The notes: generated from the letters alone by a model not told the origin. A stretch of 64,000 nt of DNA from an uncultured Bacteroidales bacterium (GCA_947168515.1 CAMVMF010000012.1:1-64000); one strand, 5' to 3'. Positions 20,794 to 30,181 are shown, counted from the stretch's first letter. Numbers and translations are program-made.

Positions 20794-21516
20794 ATGGAAG
20801 AAGGCAAGAAAAAAATTGAGCTGCAACGCTATGACGACGGGTTGCCCAGCACCCTGCGGAAGCCTACCGTCTATCATACGCTGCATTTCTACCGCAAGAG
20901 CGAGGTGCTGGTGCAGCTGACCAAACGGTTCTGCGAGCGGTTTCTGCCACGTTATGGCGACCGCACCGTGGACCAGATGGTGCAGGCGGCACGCAGCATC
21001 AAGCAGAACATCGCCGAAGGGTGCACCGACGGGCAGACCAGCACAGAGACGGAACTGAAGCTGCTGGGCGTCGCCCGCGGCAGCAATAAGGAGTTGCTGG
21101 AGGACTATCAAGACTACCTCACCCACCACCATATCGCCGAATGGGCCACCGGCAACAAAGAGCGGTTCGACCGCCTGAGGACCTTTGCCAAAAAGCATAG
21201 CGATGTGGAGGCCTATATGCCCTTTTTCGACCGCTGGAGCGACGAGGAGATGGCGAACTGCGCCATCTGCCTCTGCCACATGGTGGACAGGGCGTTGTGC
21301 TCGTTTATAGCAAGGAAAGACCGCGAGTTTGTGGAGCAGGGCGGCATACGCGAGCGCATGACGGCGGCACGCCTAGATCACAGAAGGACACAAAAGGAGA
21401 CCATCGAACGTCAACAGGAAGAGATAGACCGGCTGCGGGCTGAGGTGGCAAGCCTGAGAGGGGAGCTGGCAGCTCTGAAAGCCGGCGGGACCGGGATGCC
21501 CGGGAGCACGGAATAA
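20794..21516 (+). CDS. Four-helix-bundle protein inside the R-M operon, probably frameshifted at its end
   Basis: 240 residues. Residues about 25-110 match the four-helix-bundle (S23/IVP-like) proteins: RKSEVLVQLTKRFCERFL, RTVDQMVQAARSIKQNIAEG, then ETELKLLGVARGSNKELLEDY. A further helical region follows and residues about 205-228 are a heptad coiled coil (QQEEIDRLRAEVASLRGELA). The frame ends GTGMPGSTE-stop. One added base near 21508-21510 would reopen it into Gly-X-Y triplets to 21620, so a collagen-like tail appears lost by a 1-base deletion. The function is unknown; its place between hsdS and hsdR suggests the R-M locus maintains it. It starts 4 nt after the hsdS stop. Confidence 0.8.
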   Translation: MEEGKKKIELQRYDDGLPSTLRKPTVYHTLHFYRKSEVLVQLTKRFCERFLPRYGDRTVDQMVQAARSIKQNIAEGCTDGQTSTETELKLLGVARGSNKELLEDYQDYLTHHHIAEWATGNKERFDRLRTFAKKHSDVEAYMPFFDRWSDEEMANCAICLCHMVDRALCSFIARKDREFVEQGGIRERMTAARLDHRRTQKETIERQQEEIDRLRAEVASLRGELAALKAGGTGMPGSTE

Positions 21517-21615
21517 CCGGAATAACCGGAGGAACCGGATTAACCGGAGAGACCGGAATGACCGGAGAAACCGGAATTGCCGGAAATGCCGGAAATGCCG
21601 GAAATGCCGGAATTT
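21491..21615 (+). repeat. 9-bp minisatellite (CCGGAAATG-like), about 13 units
   Basis: Eleven exact-period units run from 21517 to 21615, with two more degenerate units at 21491 and 21500 inside the gene; the unit at 21509 is one base short. The consensus begins CCGG; the last three full units CCGGAAATG are identical. In the gene's frame units 1, 3 and 5 contain stops; in the +1-restored frame all are open and encode T-G-X or A-G-N triplets. Confidence 0.9.
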
Positions 21616-21641
21616 GTTGAAAGCTGAAAAAAACACAATAT

Positions 21642-24600
21642 ATGACCCAATATAACATTATAGCAGAAAACGAGGAGTACACCGTAGTCAGCGAGTATGT
21701 GTCGGCGTTTGGGGCACCTACCCAATACCAGAGCGAGGCGGCTCTTGAAAAAGACTTCATCAAGACCCTCACCGAACAAGGATACGAATACCTACCCATC
21801 CACACGGAGAAGGACTTGGTAGATAACCTTCGTGTGCAGTTGGAGAAACTGAACCACTACACCTTCACCGATGCAGAATGGGAGCGTTTCTTTGGCGAAA
21901 ACATAGCAAACAAGAACGACGGCATCGAGGCAAAGACCGTCAAGATACAGGAAGACTTCATACAAGTGTTGAAGACCGACACAGGCGAGAGCAAGAACAT
22001 CTACCTCATCGACCGAAAGAACATCCACAACAACTATCTGCAAGTCATCAACCAATACGAGGAGGGCGGCGGCGTTCACGACGCGCGATACGATGTGTCC
22101 ATCTTGGTCAATGGTTTTCCGTTGGTGCATATCGAACTGAAGCGGCGTGGTGTGCAGCTGAAGGAGGCGTTCAACCAGATAAACCGTTATCAGCGGGACT
22201 CGTTCTGGGCGGGATGTGGATTGTACGAATATGTACAGATTTTCGTCATCAGCAACGGCACCAACACCAAATACTATTCCAACACCACCCGAGCAAACCA
22301 CATCAATGAGCAGCAGCAGGGCGGACGGAACAAATCGAAGAAGACCAGCAACTCGTTTGAGTTCTCGTCGTTCTGGGCGGACAGTAACAACAAACCCATC
22401 CTCGACCTCATCGACTTCACCAAGACATTCTTCTCGAAGCACACCTTGCTGAACGTCCTGACCAAGTATTGTGTCTTCACCAGCGAACGGATGTTGATGG
22501 TGATGAGACCGTACCAGATAGCGGCCACGGAACGTATCATCGAGCGTATCAAGATAGCGAACAACTACAAGCTGTACGGCAAGATTGAGGGCGGCGGATA
22601 CATCTGGCACACCACAGGCAGTGGCAAGACCCTCACCTCGTTCAAGACGGCACAATTGGCATCACGGCTGGACTTCATCGACAAGGTGTTATTCGTGGTG
22701 GATAGAAAAGACCTCGACTACCAGACGATGAAGGAGTACAACCGTTTCGAGGAAGGGGCGGCGGACAGCAACTCATCGACGGCGGTACTGCAACGGCAGT
22801 TGGAAAACAAGGACAAGAACGGTGCATACCACGATTACAAGATAATCATCACCACCATTCAGAAACTGTCCATCTTCGTGCAGAAGAACAAGGGGCACGA
22901 GATATTCCAGAAGCACGTGGTCATCATCTTCGACGAGTGTCATCGCAGCAACTTCGGCGAGATGCACACGGCCATCACCAAGAATTTTCGCAAATACCAT
23001 CTGTTCGGCTTCACCGGAACGCCCATCTTTGCAGCCAATGCAAGCACGGGCGGCAACATACAACTCAAAACCACCCAGCAGGCCTTCGGCGACAAACTGC
23101 ACACCTACACCATCGTCGATGCAATCAACGACGAGAATGTCCTACCGTTCCGTATCGACTACGTGAATACCGTGGAGCAAAAGGAGGGCATCCAAGACAA
23201 GCAGATTTCGGCTATAGACCGAGAGCGGGCGATGGCCGCACCCGAGCGTGTGGAAGAGGTGGTGAGATACATCCTCGAGCACTTCGACCAAAAGACCAAG
23301 CGGACATCCTACTACTCGTTCCGAGCCCTGCAAAACATCGGCGAGGTGGCGAGTGCAGGACGTGGCAAAGAAGTGAAGGAAGAGAAGATAAATCAAAGAC
23401 TACTCGGGTTCAATGCCATGTTTGCCGTGGCATCCATCCCCATGGCGAAGGCGTACTACAACGAGTTCAAGCGGCAGCAGGCGGCACTACCTGAACCACA
23501 GCGGTTGAAGGTGGCGACCATTTTCTCTTATGCAGCAAACGAGGAGGAGAATGACGGCATACTAGCGGAAGAGAACCCCGAAAGCACCACCAACCTCGAC
23601 CAACAGAGCAGGGATTTCCTCGACGGCGCCATCAAGGACTACAACCAGATGTTCGGCACCAAGTACGACACCAGCAGCGAGCGGTTCCAGAACTACTACA
23701 AGGACCTTTCGCTCAGGATGAAGAACCGTCAGGTGGATTTGTTGATTGTGGTCAATATGTTCCTCACGGGTTTCGACGCAACCACGCTGAACACCCTGTT
23801 CGTGGATAAGAACCTACGTCAGCACGGACTGATACAGAGTTATAGTCGCACCAACCGAATACTCAACAGCATCAAGACTTTCGGCAACATCGTCTGTTTC
23901 CGAAACCTGCAGCAGGAGACCGACGATGCAATCGCACTGTTCGGCGACAAAGATGCAGCGAGTATCGTCCTGTTGAAAGACTTCAACTCCTACTACGACG
24001 GATATGACACCCCGAATGGCAAGCACTGTTATGGATATTCGGAACTGGTACAACAGCTGATGAGTGAATTCCCCGACGGCCGTCCGGCGATGGGCGAACA
24101 GGAAGAGAGACGGTTCATCGGGCTGTTCGGAAGTCTGTTGAAGTCCATCAACGTACTGCAAGCATTCGACCAGTTCGACGGCAAGGAACTGCTCACCGAC
24201 GGGCAGATGCAGGACTACCAATCCCACTACCTCGATTTGAGGGACAAATGGCGGAAGAAAACCTATGTGGATAAGGAGGTGATCAACGACGACCTCATCT
24301 TCGAGACTGAACTCATCCGTCAGGTGGAGATAAACATCGACTACATCCTGATGCTGGTGCAGCAATATCACGACAGCAACTGCAAAAACAAAGAAATACT
24401 GGTGAGCATATCGAAAGCCATCGGTGCAAGTATGAACCTTCGCAGCAAGAAGGAACTCATCGAGAGTTTCATCGAGACCGTCAATACCGAAGAGGATGTG
24501 AATGGGGCGTGGGAGGAATATGTGAAACAGAAGAGGGAGGAAGACCTTTTGGCCATCATCAAGGAAGAACGGTTGAAGACGGCGGAGACCAAGAAGTACA

Positions 24601-24764
24601 TCAGCAATGCATTCCGAGACGGTCAGTTGAGAACCACCGGCACCGACATCGACAAGATACTACCGGCAATGTCGAGATTTTGCGGCGGCGGCAATCGCAG
24701 TTATGTCAAAACGTCCGTCATCAAGAGGTTGAGGGAGTTTTTCGAGAAGTATCTGGGACTGTAA
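21642..24764 (+). CDS. hsdR: Type I restriction-modification system, restriction subunit HsdR
   Basis: ATP-dependent translocase and endonuclease subunit. 1040 residues. The N-terminal nuclease domain has GFPLVHIELKRRG with the E-x-K pair near residues 163-165. The SF2 helicase part follows: Walker A (TTGSGKT) about 323-330, DECH at 431-434, then FTGTP and the later QSYSRTNR motif. A C-terminal helical domain completes the usual architecture. No break is visible, so the enzyme should be functional. The start is 126 nt after the preceding stop and 14 nt after the last stop of the repeat array. Confidence 0.97.
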   Translation: MTQYNIIAENEEYTVVSEYVSAFGAPTQYQSEAALEKDFIKTLTEQGYEYLPIHTEKDLVDNLRVQLEKLNHYTFTDAEWERFFGENIANKNDGIEAKTVKIQEDFIQVLKTDTGESKNIYLIDRKNIHNNYLQVINQYEEGGGVHDARYDVSILVNGFPLVHIELKRRGVQLKEAFNQINRYQRDSFWAGCGLYEYVQIFVISNGTNTKYYSNTTRANHINEQQQGGRNKSKKTSNSFEFSSFWADSNNKPILDLIDFTKTFFSKHTLLNVLTKYCVFTSERMLMVMRPYQIAATERIIERIKIANNYKLYGKIEGGGYIWHTTGSGKTLTSFKTAQLASRLDFIDKVLFVVDRKDLDYQTMKEYNRFEEGAADSNSSTAVLQRQLENKDKNGAYHDYKIIITTIQKLSIFVQKNKGHEIFQKHVVIIFDECHRSNFGEMHTAITKNFRKYHLFGFTGTPIFAANASTGGNIQLKTTQQAFGDKLHTYTIVDAINDENVLPFRIDYVNTVEQKEGIQDKQISAIDRERAMAAPERVEEVVRYILEHFDQKTKRTSYYSFRALQNIGEVASAGRGKEVKEEKINQRLLGFNAMFAVASIPMAKAYYNEFKRQQAALPEPQRLKVATIFSYAANEEENDGILAEENPESTTNLDQQSRDFLDGAIKDYNQMFGTKYDTSSERFQNYYKDLSLRMKNRQVDLLIVVNMFLTGFDATTLNTLFVDKNLRQHGLIQSYSRTNRILNSIKTFGNIVCFRNLQQETDDAIALFGDKDAASIVLLKDFNSYYDGYDTPNGKHCYGYSELVQQLMSEFPDGRPAMGEQEERRFIGLFGSLLKSINVLQAFDQFDGKELLTDGQMQDYQSHYLDLRDKWRKKTYVDKEVINDDLIFETELIRQVEINIDYILMLVQQYHDSNCKNKEILVSISKAIGASMNLRSKKELIESFIETVNTEEDVNGAWEEYVKQKREEDLLAIIKEERLKTAETKKYISNAFRDGQLRTTGTDIDKILPAMSRFCGGGNRSYVKTSVIKRLREFFEKYLGL

Positions 24765-24786
24765 TCACGATGCCCAACACCACAAA

Positions 24787-24816
24787 GGATGTTCCGCACG
24801 GGAGCATCCTTTTTTT
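24787..24816 (+). terminator. Terminator of the hsd operon
   Basis: GGATG at 24787-24791 region pairs with CATCC ending at 24809 through a partly paired stem, followed by seven T. It lies 22 nt after hsdR. Confidence 0.8.
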
Positions 24817-24907
24817 GTTCCCCCGTCCCCTACTATAAAGAACCTGCTATTCACCCCACCTGCTCCGCTACATTATTTCAGTATTCTAGGCGGGAAAGAC
24901 GATTTTT

Positions 24908-24938
24908 TTTGTCAAATAAGAATTATTTAGTAAATTTG
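24908..24938 (+). promoter_or_regulatory. Promoter upstream of the SDR gene
   Basis: TTTG at 24908-24911, 19-nt spacer, TAAATTTG at 24931-24938. The 5' untranslated region would be about 200 nt. It contains one perfect small hairpin (AGGCTC/GAGCCT, 25084-25098) without a T-run. No gene or known riboswitch is visible in 24818-25152. Confidence 0.75.
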
Positions 24939-25152
24939 CATTCCCATTTTGGTGAAAAAAAGGAATACAATGACAGAAATCGAGCGCGTCATATTCACCG
25001 CTTTGCTATCGAATACATTCACCGGATGTATCAAAGCACTAATCACATAACATACAACACTCCACACATCACGTGAGGGCGCAAGGCTCTCCGAGCCTCT
25101 ATCATTTCACCTTTATTTGCTAATCGTTACAATAAACAAATATTACAAATTC

Positions 25153-25926
25153 ATGAAACAACTATTTGATTTAAGCGGAAGGGTGGCATTGGTCACCGGA
25201 TGTTCCAGCGGATTAGGCGTTCAAATGGCCAAAGCCATGGCCCAGCAGGGAGCCAACCTCGTTATCATTGCACGTAGACTCGACAAACTGATCGAGGTGC
25301 AGAAAGAGATTGAATCGGCCTATGGCGTGAAAGTGCTGCCGCTGCAATGCGACATCACCGATACGGCTGCCGTGGATAAGATGGTGGACGAAGCCATCGC
25401 CAAACTCGGACATATCGACATCGTGGTCAACAATGCCGGCACTGGTGCCGTGGCCCCTGCCGAGGACATCACCGACGCGCAGTTCGAAAACGAAATGCAG
25501 GTGGACCTCTTTGGCACCTTCCGGGTGGCACGCACCGTGGCCAAGAAATCCATGATCCCCAACGGCTACGGACGAGTCATCAACATCGCCTCCATGTATG
25601 GGTTGGTAGGCAACAAAATCGCTCCAGCTTCGCCTTACCACGCAGCCAAAGGCGGTGTTGTCAATCTCACCAGGGCCCTGGCTGCCGAGTGGGGCAAATA
25701 CGGCATTACGGTCAATGCCATCTGCCCGGGTTACTTCATGACGCCCCTCACCCGCGAAACCCTTACCACCGAGTACTTCACCAACTATGCCAAGTCCACC
25801 ATCCCGATGGAGCGCTATGGCGAAGAAGGCGAACTGGATACTGCCGTGGTGTTCCTCGCTGCGGATGAGTCGCGCTATGTGACTGGCGTGGCACTCCCCG
25901 TGGACGGCGGATACACCTGCGTGTAA
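25153..25926 (+). CDS. Short-chain dehydrogenase/reductase (gluconate 5-dehydrogenase-like)
   Basis: NAD(P)-dependent oxidoreductase. 257 residues from the ATG at 25153 (MKQLFDLSGRVALVTG); a longer frame from a TTG at 25117 adds nothing SDR-like. The cofactor-binding TGCSSGLG is at 15-22, NNAG near 92, catalytic Ser147, Tyr162 and Lys166 (YHAAK), and the typical C-terminal PVDGGYT. The overall pattern is nearest to gluconate 5-dehydrogenase or 3-oxoacyl-ACP reductase-type SDRs; the substrate cannot be fixed from sequence. Monocistronic by its surroundings. Confidence 0.93.
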   Translation: MKQLFDLSGRVALVTGCSSGLGVQMAKAMAQQGANLVIIARRLDKLIEVQKEIESAYGVKVLPLQCDITDTAAVDKMVDEAIAKLGHIDIVVNNAGTGAVAPAEDITDAQFENEMQVDLFGTFRVARTVAKKSMIPNGYGRVINIASMYGLVGNKIAPASPYHAAKGGVVNLTRALAAEWGKYGITVNAICPGYFMTPLTRETLTTEYFTNYAKSTIPMERYGEEGELDTAVVFLAADESRYVTGVALPVDGGYTCV

Positions 25927-25944
25927 AAAAGGCACCTACACCTA

Positions 25945-26071
25945 TATCCCTCCCCAACGTTGCCCAGCCGCAACGCAGCGTCTGCTTTGCACAGCTTGTC
26001 GGGTCCAGCCCGCACAGAGCCAAAGCAATATCGCAGACCGCCGTTGTGCTATTGCCCTTTGGGGAGGGATA
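25945..26071. repeat. 127-bp element bounded by 13-bp inverted repeats
   Basis: TATCCCTCCCCAA at 25945-25957 is the exact reverse complement of TTGGGGAGGGATA at 26059-26071. Inside, further segments pair imperfectly (GTCTGCTTTGC near 25980; GCAAT..GCAGAC near 26030). No frame. It could be a MITE-like insertion or a structured RNA after the SDR gene. The rest of 26072-26351 shows nothing I can assign. Confidence 0.6.
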
Positions 26072-26351
26072 GCCTCTACCCCACCGGCAAAAGGAATGAG
26101 AAATCCGATTGCCTTACAGCGGTTGAAAGAGAAATACCGCTCAGTAGTAGTATGGGAAATATGAAAGATGCCCGAACGTGGCGGCCATAGGTCCCCAACC
26201 CAGGAACAAAGGGCACGGCTAGCTTCATCCTATATCCCATGTGGTGAGATGCAGCATCCGCGATTTCGCCGCCTAGACCACGGGGAGAACAGCCTCATCC
26301 CAATCATTATTGAGCCCTATTAGCAAAAATAAGAAAACACATTATACTAAC

Positions 26352-28808
26352 ATGAAAGCATTTATTATCACACTTTTTGCCCTGTTGACAACAGCCACAA
26401 TGGCCCAGTCGGTGAAAGTCGAACAAGTGCGCCATTGCGGCCCCTACCGCATACAACAGCCGCTGATGATAGACAGTGTGGATGCGGCCCAGAAGAAATA
26501 CAGCAACGAGATGCTGCTGGAAACCCACCTGGCCACCGAGGCCCTTTGGAAAGCCCCCCTGATGGACCTCGCGGCCGCCCCCACCCTTTCTGACTCTGCC
26601 CAGGTAGAGCTCTACCTGGCGGGCTTCACCTTCAGCGTGCAGGGATATGCCAAGGTGGAGGTGAAAGTGAAAGGACCCAAACACTTCAAGGTGCTGGTGA
26701 ACGGCAAGGAGACCCGTGGCGAGCAGGGCTACCAGCCCGGACGCTACCGCGTGGCCATCCGCTATATGGCCGACACCGCAGCCCTCGCGGTAGAACTGAA
26801 GACAGCGGACAGCACCCGTCTGTCCCTCTCGCCCATGGCCGAAGGCAGCAAGCGTCCCTTCTCGCTGGCCGACAACATGGAGATGCGCCACTATGCTGGC
26901 GTAAGCCTTTCGCATAGCGGCAGATATGCCCGACTGGGCAAGAGCTGGTTCAATCCCGATGGCTCAACCCACTACGAAGTGGCCGTGAAAGATATGACCA
27001 CAGGACAGGAGGTGGCCGTGAAGGACTTCTACCAGTGGATGCCCCGAAGCGACAAATACCTCTCCATCCGCAAAGAAGATGGCAAACGGCAGCTCTATGC
27101 CGTAGACCCGGCAAGTGGGGCCACCGCCCTGCTCTACAGCGACCTGCCCGAAGGGTCGGTGTATATGTCGCCCACCGAGGACTACCTCATCATCAGCCAA
27201 GAGGTCAAAGGCCCCCAGAAAGAGAAAGACGTATACGAAATACTGGTCCCCGACGACCGCCAGCCCAACTACCGCAACCGCAATCGCCTCGCCAAGATAG
27301 ACCTTGCGAGCGGCGTGATGCAGCCCCTGACCTTCGGCAACAAGCACGTATGGGTCTACGACCTCTCTTCCGACGGCCGCTATATGGTGTTCGGCATCAA
27401 CCGCAGCCGCCTCACCCAACGACCCACCTCGCTGACCACGGTGTGCCGCATGGACCTGCACACCCTGCAGGTGGACACCCTGGTGCGCGAAGACGGCTTC
27501 CTCATCAATATGGACTTCATCCCCGGCACCCACAAACTTCTGGTCACCGCCAGTGCCGAAGCCTTCAACCGCATCGGATGCACCCTGCCAGAAGAGCTGA
27601 TCCCCAACGAATTCGACTACCAGCTCTACCTCCTCGATGCCGACACCAAAGACGTGCAGCCCCTCACGCGCAACTTCGACCCCTCCATCAAGCAAGTACT
27701 GCTCTCCGAAGGGGGCCAGTGCTTCCTCATTGCTGAGAACAAAGACTCCGTGAGCCTCTACCAGATGAACCTCAACAGCTACGCCATCAGCCAAGTGCAG
27801 CAACCCTGCGAGGTCATCACCACCGCCTCGTTGGCCGCCAACGGCTCCACCCTGCTCTACTACGGCAGCGGTGCCTGCACCGCCGACCGCCTCTACCAGC
27901 TCACCCTGGGCAAGAAAAACCGTCTGCAGGTCAAAGAAATAGACAACATCAATGCCGACCGCATGGCACAGATAGACCTCGGCACCTGCCAGGGATACCA
28001 GTTCATGAGCAAAAACGGCTACCCCATCTCCGGCCACTACTACCTGCCCGCCCATTTCGACAAGAACAAGCAATACCCCGTCATCGTGCACTACTATGGT
28101 GGCTGCAGCCCCACGGCCCGCCGCTTCGGCGGGGGCAGCCACTATCCCGCCCACTACTGGAACGCCAACGGCTACATCGTGCTGGTCGTCAACCCCGGCG
28201 GAGCCTCCGGCTTCGGGCAACAATGGGGTGCACGCCACGTGAACACCATGGGAGAGGGCATCGCCGAAGACATCATCGAGGCCACCGAGTGGTTTGCCCG
28301 CAACCCTTGGGTCAACAAAGAAAAGATCGGCTGCGTGAGTGCCTCCTACGGCGGATTCATGACCCAGCTGCTGCTCACCAAGACCGACCTCTTCGCCACC
28401 GGCATCAGCCATGCCGGCATCTCCGACCACACCAGCTACTGGGGCGAGGGCTACTGGGGCTACAGCTACAGCGAGGTCAGTGCCGCGGGTTCCTACCCTT
28501 GGACGCGCAAAGACCTCTATGTCGACCGCTCCCCGCTTTACAATGCCGACAAAATCCACAAGCCCCTGCTCTTCACCCACGGCACCAAGGACACCAACGT
28601 ACCCATTGGCGAGTCTATCCAGATGTACACCGCCCTCAAGCTCCTAGGCGTCCCCACCGCCTTTGTGATGGTGGAGGGCGAAAACCACGGCATCATGGAC
28701 TTCAACAAGCGGCAGCTGTGGATCAACACCATGGTGGCCTGGTTCAACCGCTGGCTGCAGGACGACCCCTCCTGGTGGAACGCCATCTATACCCCCAAAG
28801 ACCTTTAA
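26352..28808 (+). CDS. Exported S9 family serine peptidase (prolyl oligopeptidase/DPP IV-like)
   Basis: Cleaves small peptides, probably in the periplasm. 818 residues from the ATG at 26352 (MKAFIITLFALLTTATMAQS), a typical signal peptide ending near residue 20. A central beta-propeller-like region is followed by the alpha/beta-hydrolase domain with Ser665 (SASYGGF), Asp747 (HGTKDTNVP) and His779 (GENHGI) as triad. A cupin lipoprotein gene follows after 23 nt, probably the same transcript. Fits peptide scavenging as a nutrient strategy, like the S46 and C69 peptidases of this window. Exact specificity is unknown. Confidence 0.94.
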   Translation: MKAFIITLFALLTTATMAQSVKVEQVRHCGPYRIQQPLMIDSVDAAQKKYSNEMLLETHLATEALWKAPLMDLAAAPTLSDSAQVELYLAGFTFSVQGYAKVEVKVKGPKHFKVLVNGKETRGEQGYQPGRYRVAIRYMADTAALAVELKTADSTRLSLSPMAEGSKRPFSLADNMEMRHYAGVSLSHSGRYARLGKSWFNPDGSTHYEVAVKDMTTGQEVAVKDFYQWMPRSDKYLSIRKEDGKRQLYAVDPASGATALLYSDLPEGSVYMSPTEDYLIISQEVKGPQKEKDVYEILVPDDRQPNYRNRNRLAKIDLASGVMQPLTFGNKHVWVYDLSSDGRYMVFGINRSRLTQRPTSLTTVCRMDLHTLQVDTLVREDGFLINMDFIPGTHKLLVTASAEAFNRIGCTLPEELIPNEFDYQLYLLDADTKDVQPLTRNFDPSIKQVLLSEGGQCFLIAENKDSVSLYQMNLNSYAISQVQQPCEVITTASLAANGSTLLYYGSGACTADRLYQLTLGKKNRLQVKEIDNINADRMAQIDLGTCQGYQFMSKNGYPISGHYYLPAHFDKNKQYPVIVHYYGGCSPTARRFGGGSHYPAHYWNANGYIVLVVNPGGASGFGQQWGARHVNTMGEGIAEDIIEATEWFARNPWVNKEKIGCVSASYGGFMTQLLLTKTDLFATGISHAGISDHTSYWGEGYWGYSYSEVSAAGSYPWTRKDLYVDRSPLYNADKIHKPLLFTHGTKDTNVPIGESIQMYTALKLLGVPTAFVMVEGENHGIMDFNKRQLWINTMVAWFNRWLQDDPSWWNAIYTPKDL

Positions 28809-28831
28809 CGACCTAAAAAGATAACACCACA

Positions 28832-29308
28832 ATGAAAAAGAGTTTCCAATTTCTGGCCCTGATGCTGGCAGTGGCCGCCATGTGTGCCTTCTCCGGCTGC
28901 AAAAGCAACCCCCAACCCAGCCAAACCTCCGACAGCACACAGCTGCTCGAAGAGGCTCAGCCCAACGTCAGCGTCATCGGCGTCATCGACTTCGACACCC
29001 TGCCCGAGAAAGTCCAAGACGGCATGCGGGGCGGCAAAGGCCTTGCCTACGTGCGCTCCTTCAACGACGACCTGAACAAAGTGATGCGGGTCAAGCTGGC
29101 CCCCGGCTCCTCCGTAGGCCTGCACACCCATGACGACAGCAGCGAAATCATCATGGTGCTGGAAGGCTGCGGCATCGCCCTCTTCGACGGCAGGACCCTC
29201 ACGCTGGACGAGGGCAACATCCACTACTGCCCCAAAGGCCACAGCCACGCCATCATCAACGACTCCAAAGAAGACCTGGTGCTCTGCTGCGTAGTGCCCC
29301 AGCAGTAA
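28832..29308 (+). CDS. Cupin-domain lipoprotein
   Basis: 158 residues. Signal peptide with lipobox AFSGC (Cys24), so lipid-anchored. Residues about 85-155 form a cupin barrel: GSSVGLHTHDDSSEIIMVLEG carries the H-x-H and E metal ligands, and PKGHSHAIIN the second His. Small-molecule binding or enzyme role unknown. Downstream of the S9 peptidase. Confidence 0.9.
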   Translation: MKKSFQFLALMLAVAAMCAFSGCKSNPQPSQTSDSTQLLEEAQPNVSVIGVIDFDTLPEKVQDGMRGGKGLAYVRSFNDDLNKVMRVKLAPGSSVGLHTHDDSSEIIMVLEGCGIALFDGRTLTLDEGNIHYCPKGHSHAIINDSKEDLVLCCVVPQQ

Positions 29309-29351
29309 ATCAACTACGGCATCCGGTTCTAACACCTCGCTGAATATAAAG

Positions 29352-29387
29352 AGAGGGTGTCTCAAAAGTTTTGAGGCATCCTCTTTT
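29352..29387 (+). terminator. Terminator after the cupin gene
   Basis: GAGGGTGTCTCAAAA pairs with TTTTGAGGCATCCTC, then five T. Strong intrinsic terminator that isolates the next operon. Confidence 0.9.
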
Positions 29388-29480
29388 TACGTTCATGCCC
29401 CGTTGAAAAAGGTGGGATTAATCACAAGCACACATACGAAAAACAGAATAATCGCGTTATCATATAAAACATATCAAACA

Positions 29481-29693
29481 ATGGCATCGGACAAGGCTCA
29501 ATATATAGTGGCGCTTATTGCAGAGTTCGCAGAGCATTATGGGATCACGACCTCGGAGGCTGCAAAGTATCTGAGCCAATATAAGGCTTTAGAACTTTTT
29601 GATCGTCAGTATGACTATCTGCACACGCAGTCGTTTGCATCCAATGTGCGCGACCTCTCAGCCTATTGCCGCAGAATGGGAGGCACACTATGA
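29481..29693 (+). CDS. DUF3791 protein, first gene of a DUF3791-DUF3990 operon
   Basis: 70 residues from the ATG at 29481 (MASDKAQYIVALIAEFAEHY); a 26-codon upstream extension is rejected. The YDYLHTQSFASNVRDL segment is the DUF3791 hallmark. These small proteins regularly precede DUF3990 genes; a role as antitoxin or accessory factor is inference. Its stop overlaps the next start by 4 nt (ATGA), so translation is coupled. Confidence 0.88.
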   Translation: MASDKAQYIVALIAEFAEHYGITTSEAAKYLSQYKALELFDRQYDYLHTQSFASNVRDLSAYCRRMGGTL

Positions 29694-30181
29694 TTACACT
29701 CTATCACGGCTCCAATTTGCAGGTGGTCCACATCGACCTTGCACAGTGCAACCCTTACAAAGACTTCGGCCAAGCCTTCTACCTCTCTGCCGACAAAAGC
29801 CAAGCGATGAGAATTGCCATGGCCAGAGTGGATATCTTCGGAGGCGAGCCTATCGTCAACACCTATAGCTTTGACGAACAACTGACCAAAAACGGAACGT
29901 TGTCATATCAATCATTCGACGGATACACCGAAGCGTGGGCTGACTTTGTATATCTTAATCGCGACGAGACCTTTATCCCGCCATTCGCACACCCTTACGA
30001 TGTGGTTTACGGCCCGATAGCCAACGACCGTGTGGGTCTTCAAATACGTAATCTTCGTGAGGGAAACATTGATAAGAAAGAATTCCTTCGCAGGTTGAAG
30101 TACATGAAAGGCATCACCTTCCAATATGCTTTCTGCACGGAAAAAGCCATAGAAAAATTACTGCCTTATGAATGTAACTGA
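29690..30181 (+). CDS. DUF3990 protein, predicted ADP-ribosyltransferase-fold toxin
   Basis: 163 residues. N-terminal YHGS, then DFGQAFYLSADKSQA, YDVVYGPIANDRVG and FQYAFCTEKAI are the DUF3990 signatures, a family compared with ADP-ribosyltransferases (H at the first motif, Y in the second, late polar motif). The target is unknown. Located between two small proteins with overlapping reading frames, the layout of a toxin-antitoxin-like module. AT-richer than the peptidase gene upstream, which fits horizontal gain. Confidence 0.88.
   Translation: MITLYHGSNLQVVHIDLAQCNPYKDFGQAFYLSADKSQAMRIAMARVDIFGGEPIVNTYSFDEQLTKNGTLSYQSFDGYTEAWADFVYLNRDETFIPPFAHPYDVVYGPIANDRVGLQIRNLREGNIDKKEFLRRLKYMKGITFQYAFCTEKAIEKLLPYECN

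Noticed and set aside
24765-25152. attR-like duplication of the tmRNA end after hsdR
   Set aside because: No direct repeat of the tmRNA 3' segment was seen, so island borders are not supported.
26964-28580. Minus-strand open frame of 538 codons opposite the S9 peptidase
   Set aside because: Gly/Ala/Val-rich shadow; the plus strand carries the signal peptide and catalytic triad.
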